This document shows positions 59,110 through 64,000 of a stretch of 64,000 bases of DNA, piece by piece (positions within the stretch are counted from its first letter, which is position 1; the number at the start of each line of letters is the position of its first letter). The notes beneath the pieces were generated by a model. It did no database searches and was not told where the DNA came from. It was given only the letters and a program-made list of their open reading frames with translations. Source of the DNA: Sphingomonas cavernae (GTDB lineage Bacteria; Pseudomonadota; Alphaproteobacteria; Sphingomonadales; Sphingomonadaceae); the NCBI RefSeq assembly GCF_003590775.1, contig NZ_QYUM01000004.1, positions 310,001-374,000 on the forward strand, read 5' to 3'. The position numbers were made by a program, and so were the translations under genes.

Positions 59110-59862
59110 ATGGGGAATGACAAGGAAATGGCGACGATCGCGGTCTACAGCCTGAAAGGCGGCGTCGGGAAGACGACGCTCGCGGTCAATCTCGCCTGGT
59201 CCTCCGCGGTGCTGTCGTCGCGTCGCACGCTGCTCTGGGATCTCGACCCACAAGGGGGCGCGAGTTTCCTCATCGGTGACGGACAGCATTCCAAGGATGC
59301 GGCGCAGGCCGTATTTGCGAAGGATGTCGCGCCCGAAAAACTGATTCGCCCCTCCACGGTTGACCGCGTCGACCTGCTCGCAGCCGACACATCTCTACGG
59401 GGTCTCGACCGCTTCCTGTTCACGCTCGACAAAAAGAAGCGGCTGGCGAAGCTGCTCGAAACGCTCGGCAAACATTATGACCGGATCATCCTCGACTGCC
59501 CGCCCGGCCTAACTGAAACAAGCGAGCAGGTTATGCGCGCCGCCGACCTGATCCTGTCGCCCGTCATCCCCTCGCCGCTTTCCGAACGCGCGCTGGACGA
59601 CGTCGTGACCTTTCTCGACCGGCAAAATAATCGCCACGCGCCGATCCTGCCGATCTATTCCATGGTCGACAGACGACGCGCGCTGCACAAGGCCGCGGTC
59701 GATCGGCGCCCCGACTGGCCCGTCATTCCAATGGCGAGCGCGGTCGAACAAATGGCGACCCGCCGCGCACCCCTCGGGCAGTTCGCGCATGTCTCGCCGG
59801 CGGGTCAGGCCTTCTCGAAGCTGTGGCAGGGAGTCGAACGCAAGCTGGCGACGATGAGCTAG
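59110..59862 (+). CDS. Orphan ParA/MinD-like ATPase
   Basis: 250-residue deviant Walker ATPase (LKGGVGKTTLAVNLAW at residues 15-30; WDLDPQGGASFL; ILDCPPGLTETSEQVM). No ParB or centromere sites nearby. Might position a protein complex or polar structure. Its TAG stop is the start of a repeat remnant. Confidence 0.88.
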   Translation: MGNDKEMATIAVYSLKGGVGKTTLAVNLAWSSAVLSSRRTLLWDLDPQGGASFLIGDGQHSKDAAQAVFAKDVAPEKLIRPSTVDRVDLLAADTSLRGLDRFLFTLDKKKRLAKLLETLGKHYDRIILDCPPGLTETSEQVMRAADLILSPVIPSPLSERALDDVVTFLDRQNNRHAPILPIYSMVDRRRALHKAAVDRRPDWPVIPMASAVEQMATRRAPLGQFAHVSPAGQAFSKLWQGVERKLATMS

Positions 59863-59890
59863 ACCTTGATCGTTTGAGCAGAGCCTGATC
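59860..59890. repeat. Truncated copy of the dispersed element (copy 4)
   Basis: TAGACCTTGATCGTTT (59860-59875) is identical to the left end of copy 3, then GAGC and AGAGCCTGATC, like the start of module B. The intervening A hairpin and the linker are missing. The first TAG is the stop codon of the ParA-like gene. Confidence 0.75.
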
Positions 59891-59902
59891 CCCGGCAGCG
59901 TG

Positions 59903-60658
59903 CTATCGCGCTGCCCTTTCGGTGTAGTCGATCCGTATCCGTACCCAGGTGCCGGTCATGGGCCGGCCGCCGATGCGGGGCGGCAGCACCCGGAACTGCC
60001 ATGCCGCCAGACGCACCGCGCGCGCCAATCCGGAACCGCTGGGCGATTCGCCCAGTTCCTGGCAATCCTCGACCCTGTAACGGTCCACCGTCCTGCACGC
60101 GACCAGTCCCCATCCAAGCGGTGGCGCCGACGCGGGCAAATATGTGGAAAGCTCCGCATGGGTCGGCCGTCGATACCAGTCGGCTTCATAGAGCCGTTCC
60201 CCGCCCGGCCCTTCGCCAACCGCCCGCGCATCGCCGGGAGCGCCCGCGCTGCCGCCGCCTCCCTCGCTCTGCACCGCACGGCGCGAGGGCAGCCGGCCGA
60301 TGTCCGCCGCCGCATAATCCTCCCGGGTAAGCACAAGGAAGGATGGCGGCTTGGGCACGTCGTCTACCTTGGTCACATCGACTTCAGGTGGCTTCTGCCG
60401 CTCGACGGCCTGCTGAGGCACCGACTCCGGCTCCGCGGATTTCCGGACACTGTCCTTGCTCGCATCGCGTGCAGCCTCGAGGTTGAATGTGGCGAGCGAA
60501 CCGCCGCCCTGCCGCGGACGCATCGGCGTGAAGGACTGCCACAGCAGCACCGCGATCATCAGGACATGGATCGCGATGGCGAGCGCCAACGCGATCGCGC
60601 GGCCGCTAAGCTGCGCGCGGTTGGGGAACGGTGAATTTCTGGAATACGCCAGCGCCAT
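59903..60658 (-). CDS. TonB-like single-span periplasmic protein
   Basis: 251-residue protein with one N-terminal membrane helix (ALALAIAIHVLMIAVLLWQS, about residues 23-42), a Pro/Glu/Lys-rich middle part and a C-terminal domain (GGRPMTGTWVRIRIDYTERA) like energy transducer TonB proteins. No ExbB/ExbD nearby. ATG 60658 chosen. Confidence 0.72.
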   Translation of the reverse strand: MALAYSRNSPFPNRAQLSGRAIALALAIAIHVLMIAVLLWQSFTPMRPRQGGGSLATFNLEAARDASKDSVRKSAEPESVPQQAVERQKPPEVDVTKVDDVPKPPSFLVLTREDYAAADIGRLPSRRAVQSEGGGGSAGAPGDARAVGEGPGGERLYEADWYRRPTHAELSTYLPASAPPLGWGLVACRTVDRYRVEDCQELGESPSGSGLARAVRLAAWQFRVLPPRIGGRPMTGTWVRIRIDYTERAAR

Positions 60659-60746
60659 CCGGTAGCGGCCTAACGCCTGCAATGATCTGCGGCAACTCAT
60701 GCCGGCGCAGATTGATCGAAGACGCTGAAAGCGACATATTGAAGCG

Positions 60747-61472
60747 GTGCAACCGCTCGATACCACCATGCTGCTTCGCGCCTATGCCTGCGGCGTCTTC
60801 CCGATGGCGGACGACCGCGAGGCTGAAAAGGTGTTCTGGGTAGAACCCAAAAAGCGCGGCATCCTGCCGCTCGACGGTTTTCACCTCGCGCATTCGCTCG
60901 CGAAGACACTGCGCTCGGACCGCTTCACGGTGACAGTCGATACGGCCTTCGAGGAGGTCATCAGAGGCTGCGCCGCACCGACCCCAGACCGGCCCGGAAC
61001 CTGGATCAACACGCAGATCGAACAGGCCTGCCTCCAGCTCCACGCGCGCGGTCACGCACATTCGGTCGAGACCTGGCGCGACGGGCAGCTCGTCGGCGGG
61101 CTCTATGGCATCAAACTTGGCGGCGCGTTCTTTGGGGAGAGCATGTTCAGTCGCGCGACCGACGCCTCAAAGGTCGCGCTCGCGCATCTCGTCGCGCGGC
61201 TCCGCATCGGCGGGTTCAGCCTGCTCGATTGCCAGTTCATCACCGATCATCTCGCCTCGCTGGGCGCGATCGAGATCAACCGAGACGACTATGTGGCGTT
61301 GCTCGATTCGGCGCTGGCGGGCGGCGTCGGCGCCTCGGCCTCGCCCGACTTCGGCGCGCTCGACCGTTTGGCCGCCGCGGGCGTCGAAGACGATTCGCCA
61401 CCCGACACTGTCTCGGTCTCCGGTCCGATATCAGGGAAACTCATCGCGCAGCTCTTGGGCCAGACGTCGTAG
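60747..61472 (+). CDS. aat: Leucyl/phenylalanyl-tRNA--protein transferase
   Basis: 241-residue enzyme that attaches Leu or Phe to N-terminal Arg/Lys for N-end-rule degradation by ClpS-ClpAP. Seen: [57 protein letters not shown], and C-terminal [21 protein letters not shown] start. The last 184 bases overlap the convergent DUF2155 gene. Confidence 0.95.
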   Translation: MQPLDTTMLLRAYACGVFPMADDREAEKVFWVEPKKRGILPLDGFHLAHSLAKTLRSDRFTVTVDTAFEEVIRGCAAPTPDRPGTWINTQIEQACLQLHARGHAHSVETWRDGQLVGGLYGIKLGGAFFGESMFSRATDASKVALAHLVARLRIGGFSLLDCQFITDHLASLGAIEINRDDYVALLDSALAGGVGASASPDFGALDRLAAAGVEDDSPPDTVSVSGPISGKLIAQLLGQTS

Positions 61473-61963
61473 ACCGGGTGCTCGACGACGTTGAGAGACG
61501 GCGATTCCTTGTAGAGCCACCCCGAAAAGATGCGGCCCCAATTGTCTTGCGGTGAACGCACATCGACCTGAACAAAGGCGCCGGTGAGTTGCTCGTGCTC
61601 CCACGGCGCGGTCTTCTCGCACGCGCGCAGCCGGACGATGACGTCGCCGAGGCGAAGTGCCTGTCCAGGCTTCATCGTCAGATCACGCTCGATACCGTTG
61701 CGCTTGTTGAGCACGCCGATCACCGCGACACGCTCGGCCATCGGGGTGGTCGTGCCGCGCGACGGCGCGGGCCCGCGCGTCTCTTCGGCCGCGCGCACTG
61801 GTCCACGGGGGGCGGCCGTCGAGTTGGCTTCGGCGCCGCTGGCATTGCCCGCTGCAGGCTGTTCGTTCTGCAGCGCGTCTGCCGCCTGCCAGCCCGCCAG
61901 TCCAAGCCCGATGGCGGCAATTCCGGCGAACGCCCAGCCTTTCTTCACGCGCCCGGAGTCCAT
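61289..61963 (-). CDS. DUF2155 domain-containing protein
   Basis: 224-residue protein. N-terminal membrane/signal helix ([20 protein letters not shown]), low-complexity linker, then the DUF2155 domain ([69 protein letters not shown]). The low-complexity tail after the domain (about 40 residues) lies wholly in aat antisense. Overlaps the NDUFA12-like gene start region by 19 bases. Confidence 0.88.
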   Translation of the reverse strand: MDSGRVKKGWAFAGIAAIGLGLAGWQAADALQNEQPAAGNASGAEANSTAAPRGPVRAAEETRGPAPSRGTTTPMAERVAVIGVLNKRNGIERDLTMKPGQALRLGDVIVRLRACEKTAPWEHEQLTGAFVQVDVRSPQDNWGRIFSGWLYKESPSLNVVEHPVYDVWPKSCAMSFPDIGPETETVSGGESSSTPAAAKRSSAPKSGEAEAPTPPASAESSNAT

Positions 61964-62340
61964 GCCTCATAGTCTCCGGTGGCGGCCGCACGCCGGCCGC
62001 CCTTTTCGAGCGCACCCGCGGGACGATATGCCTCGCCCGTGCCCGTCAGGTTGGGCGTCGGCTCGCGCTCCCAGGTCCTTGGCGACGGCAGTGCCTGATC
62101 GGGCACCGCGTCGATCATATGATGAAGCCAGCTATGCCATTCGGGCGGGACGCGGCTCGAATCGTTCTGGCCCTTGTAGATGACCCAGCGGCGCGTGAGG
62201 CCGGCCTGGGCCTTCTTGCCCTCATAATAGAGATTGCCCTGATCGTCCTCGCCGACCTTGCGCCCGTTGCGCATCGTGTTCAGCGCGGTGCCGAAGGTCG
62301 CGCCTTCCCACCAGGTGAAGATATTCTTGAAAACGCCCAT
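61945..62340 (-). CDS. NADH:ubiquinone oxidoreductase subunit NDUFA12-like
   Basis: 131-residue accessory complex I subunit (FTWWEGATFGTALNTMRNGR, VGEDDQGNLYYEGKKA, RRWVIYKGQNDSSRVPPEWH, SWLHHMID). This family is found in Alphaproteobacteria and mitochondria. It is not next to the nuo operon here; its location beside aat/DUF2155 is common. Confidence 0.93.
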   Translation of the reverse strand: MGVFKNIFTWWEGATFGTALNTMRNGRKVGEDDQGNLYYEGKKAQAGLTRRWVIYKGQNDSSRVPPEWHSWLHHMIDAVPDQALPSPRTWEREPTPNLTGTGEAYRPAGALEKGGRRAAATGDYEAWTPGA

Positions 62341-62389
62341 GGGGGCTCCGTTACTGCAAAGGGACGCGCGAGAAAACCGCTTTTCGGCA

Positions 62390-62464
62390 TAGAGCCTGAT
62401 CGGTTGAGGTGGAAGCGCTTCGCGGTGGCTCTGAGAGCGTGAATCAGGCTCTATTCGGATGGTT
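62390..62464. repeat. Half copy of the dispersed element (copy 5)
   Basis: Module B alone, in inverted orientation: TAGAGCCTGATCGGTTGAGG at 62390, then GGAAGCGC, and GAGCGTGAATCAGGCTCTA at the end (to 62453). A linker TTCGGATGGTTG follows, like the linker of copy 1. Module A is missing. Confidence 0.8.
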
Positions 62465-62471
62465 GACACGA

Positions 62472-62960
62472 CTATTGCGGCAGCGCCGGGCCACCTTCCC
62501 AACTGACATGATCGCCCTCGGCGATGCCCAGCGCAGCCGCGCGCCCGCCCGCGATTTCGAAGACCGCGGCCACGGGTTCACCCGATTGCACGGGCTCAAG
62601 CGACTGCGGCACCGTCTCTTCGGCGATACGCGCGATGCTGCCGTCCGGGCGGATGAAGATCATGTCGAGCGGGATCAGCGTGTTCTTCATCCAGAAGCTT
62701 GCGGGACGCGGCGGTGAGAAGGGAAAGATCATCCCGCCATCTGCGGGCAGCGAAGTACGATACATCAAACCCCGCGCCTGCTCCTCCTCGGTCCGTGCTA
62801 CCTCGACGCGGAAATTGACCATGCCCTTCGCGGTCTTGACGCGCAGCGGCAGCAGCGCCTGTTCCTCGGTCTTGGCGGTGGCCACCGCATTGGATGCGGT
62901 CCCGCAGCCGGCAACGAGCATCGCCGCGCCCAGCGCGGCCAGCAGGTCTTTCGATTTCAT
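62472..62960 (-). CDS. DUF192 family lipoprotein
   Basis: 162-residue protein. Lipobox LVAGC, then the DUF192 domain (VNFRVEVARTEEEQARGLMY-R, GGMIFPFSPPRPASFWMKNT, LIPLDMIFIRPDG, AVFEIAGGRAAALGIAEGD). Function unknown. The start lies four bases after the cold-shock gene's stop, so the two are likely cotranscribed. Confidence 0.92.
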   Translation of the reverse strand: MKSKDLLAALGAAMLVAGCGTASNAVATAKTEEQALLPLRVKTAKGMVNFRVEVARTEEEQARGLMYRTSLPADGGMIFPFSPPRPASFWMKNTLIPLDMIFIRPDGSIARIAEETVPQSLEPVQSGEPVAAVFEIAGGRAAALGIAEGDHVSWEGGPALPQ

Positions 62961-62964
62961 GTGG

Positions 62965-63573
62965 TTACTCGGGCCTTTCGACACAGACGGCGAGCAAACC
63001 CTTATTGCCCGCCACACACCGCGCCTGAAGCGCCTGGCCGGGTTCGATATCGGCAAGGCCCGCGCGACGCAGCGTTTCCATATGCACGAATATATCGCTG
63101 TCGTCCGAGCCGCGCACCAGAAAACCATAGCCCTTCACGCGGTTGAACCATTTGACGGTTACCGGCTCGAGCGGTCCCGCGTTTTCGAGCAGCGCGACGG
63201 GATCGATGCGATTCGCGCGATCGCCTGCCTGTTTGTCGAGATCGGGACCGATGGCGGTCGACAGGTCGAACGAAACGACCTGGCGCGCCTGAAGCCCGCG
63301 ATTGCGTCGCGCCGCCATGCAGACAAGCCGCGTCCCTTCGGGCAGGCTGCGCCGATCATGCTCGCGCAGCACCGAGAAATGAACGAGGATGTCGCCGGCG
63401 CCGTCATCCGAGACCATGAAGCCGAAGCCACGCGTGGCGTCGAACCATTTCATGGCGCCTTCGTGACGCTCCAGAATTTCGGGATCGGCTTCGATCACGG
63501 CTGCGCACTCGGTCCCCGTCTCAGGGAGATCAGTGTCGCGATTCAAAGCATCCAAGCGACCAGACTCATGCAC
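62965..63573 (-). CDS. Two-domain cold-shock protein
   Basis: 202-residue protein with two CSDs: [29 protein letters not shown] (about 41-105) and [29 protein letters not shown] (about 137-200). The RNP1 motifs (RGFGFM, KGYGFL) bind RNA/ssDNA. GTG start with AAGGAGGGG upstream. Tandem-CSD proteins are typical of Alphaproteobacteria. Confidence 0.93.
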   Translation of the reverse strand: MHESGRLDALNRDTDLPETGTECAAVIEADPEILERHEGAMKWFDATRGFGFMVSDDGAGDILVHFSVLREHDRRSLPEGTRLVCMAARRNRGLQARQVVSFDLSTAIGPDLDKQAGDRANRIDPVALLENAGPLEPVTVKWFNRVKGYGFLVRGSDDSDIFVHMETLRRAGLADIEPGQALQARCVAGNKGLLAVCVERPE

Positions 63574-63657
63574 GCGAGCGGTCCCCTCCTTATTTATGCG
63601 CCCTGAACGAATTTAGCACAGTCGATTCGAATCCGAAACCGAGCGATAAAGCGTGTA

Positions 63658-64000
63658 TCAATTCGGGTCGGCGGGGCATTCGCCGGGTAATGCCGCTACC
63701 AATAGCTTCGCAAATTCAAATGGATGGCCGGCACGCAACATCGCGGCAAGCTGCTTTTGTCGCCGGTTTTCCTCTGATGGTTCGAGAGCAAACGGACCGA
63801 TTTTCTTGCGCCGCGCATAGGTGAGCGCGGCATCCCACCCCCTTTCGTGCGCCTCTGCGCGGGCCACAGCGGCGTCGGCGTCCTCGATTCCCGCGATTCG
63901 CAGCGCCGAATCGACTCGGCGCGCGCCATAGCCACGGCGCGCGAGCGCTTCCGCGCGAGACTCCGCGAACAGCCGGTCGTTGACATAGCCGCGCTCCGCA
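63658..64000 (-). CDS. recX: Regulatory protein RecX, 3' part (gene runs off the window)
   Basis: In-frame translation from the window edge to the stop at 63658 gives ERGYVNDRLFAESRAEALAR, RRGYGARRVDSALRIAGI, then QKQLAAMLRAGHPFEFAKLL. The GYxNDxxFAxSRAxxxxxxGYGxRRV pattern is the RecX/OraA family, which inhibits RecA filaments. About 113 residues are in the window; the start lies beyond base 64000. Confidence 0.88.
   Translation of the reverse strand, partial: AERGYVNDRLFAESRAEALARRGYGARRVDSALRIAGIEDADAAVARAEAHERGWDAALTYARRKKIGPFALEPSEENRRQKQLAAMLRAGHPFEFAKLLVAALPGECPADPN

Overview
The window is a high-GC chromosomal segment from an alphaproteobacterium, most likely a member of the Sphingomonadales (Sphingomonas or Sphingopyxis type). 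The lineage call rests on several genes typical of Alphaproteobacteria: the ATP-synthase zeta inhibitor (DUF1476), an NDUFA12-type complex I subunit, a FYDLN-acid zinc-ribbon protein, DUF2155 next to aat, EpsC-type serine acetyltransferase, two-domain cold-shock protein and SoxR without SoxS. No prophage, CRISPR array, insertion sequence or plasmid replication gene was found. This is core genome, with regulatory islands and small dispersed palindromic repeats.

Layout. 1-3.7 kb: oxyR converging on moaE-moaD-pgsA, then a lysophospholipid-transporter-like MFS gene and a tiny membrane protein. 3.9-8.4 kb: nucleoside catabolism (deoA, nupC-type transporter, deoC) with trhO. 8.5-12.7 kb: a small membrane protein, a FadL porin, a class I glutamine amidotransferase and serine acetyltransferase. 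12.8-17.9 kb: tRNA-Ala, FYDLN protein, aroA-cmk-rpsA-ihfB. 17.9-20.4 kb: an ABC exporter divergent from soxR with a SoxR box between them, then tRNA-Leu. 20.4-26.4 kb: an L,D-transpeptidase with a duplicated domain, a HerA-like ATPase, fpr, a solute-binding lipoprotein and a DUF4112 protein. 26.3-30.6 kb: an operon of MBL hydrolase, DUF4230, nadA, nadC and RNase T2. 30.6-33.1 kb: a BlaI / M56-peptidase regulatory operon with twin operators and a secreted paralogue of the sensor tail. 33.1-35.2 kb: an unknown conserved gene, a possible structured RNA, and an XRE regulator divergent from a membrane protein. 35.3-41.6 kb: zeta-bolA-grxD, then leuC / lactonase-like MBL / leuD / quinone oxidoreductase, and a serine hydrolase. 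41.7-49.1 kb: miscellaneous metabolism including a succinyl-CoA:3-ketoacid CoA-transferase pair. 49.3-54.5 kb: a ThDP enzyme, an alpha/beta-hydrolase lipoprotein and two methyltransferases. 54.5-64 kb: thiSG fusion, aroQ-accB-accC, GST, arsC-like gene, orphan ParA, a TonB-like protein, aat / DUF2155 / NDUFA12, DUF192, cold-shock protein and the 3' part of recX.

The regulatory DNA and gene architecture are the most unusual part. (1) A ~126-bp structured element (three full copies at 6.5, 8.4 and 9.3 kb, remnants at 59.9 and 62.4 kb) shows compensatory base changes in its hairpins, and its TAG/CTA ends supply stop codons to neighbouring genes. (2) A BlaI-type repressor and M56 peptidase lack a beta-lactam-binding domain and are followed by a secreted protein homologous to the sensor's own C-terminal tail. 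(3) A SoxR box lies between soxR and a divergent ABC exporter, suggesting direct SoxR control of efflux. (4) A lactonase-like enzyme sits between leuC and leuD. (5) The convergent aat and DUF2155 genes overlap by 184 bp where both proteins carry conserved C-terminal motifs.

All function calls come from reading motifs and remembered family patterns; no database search was run.
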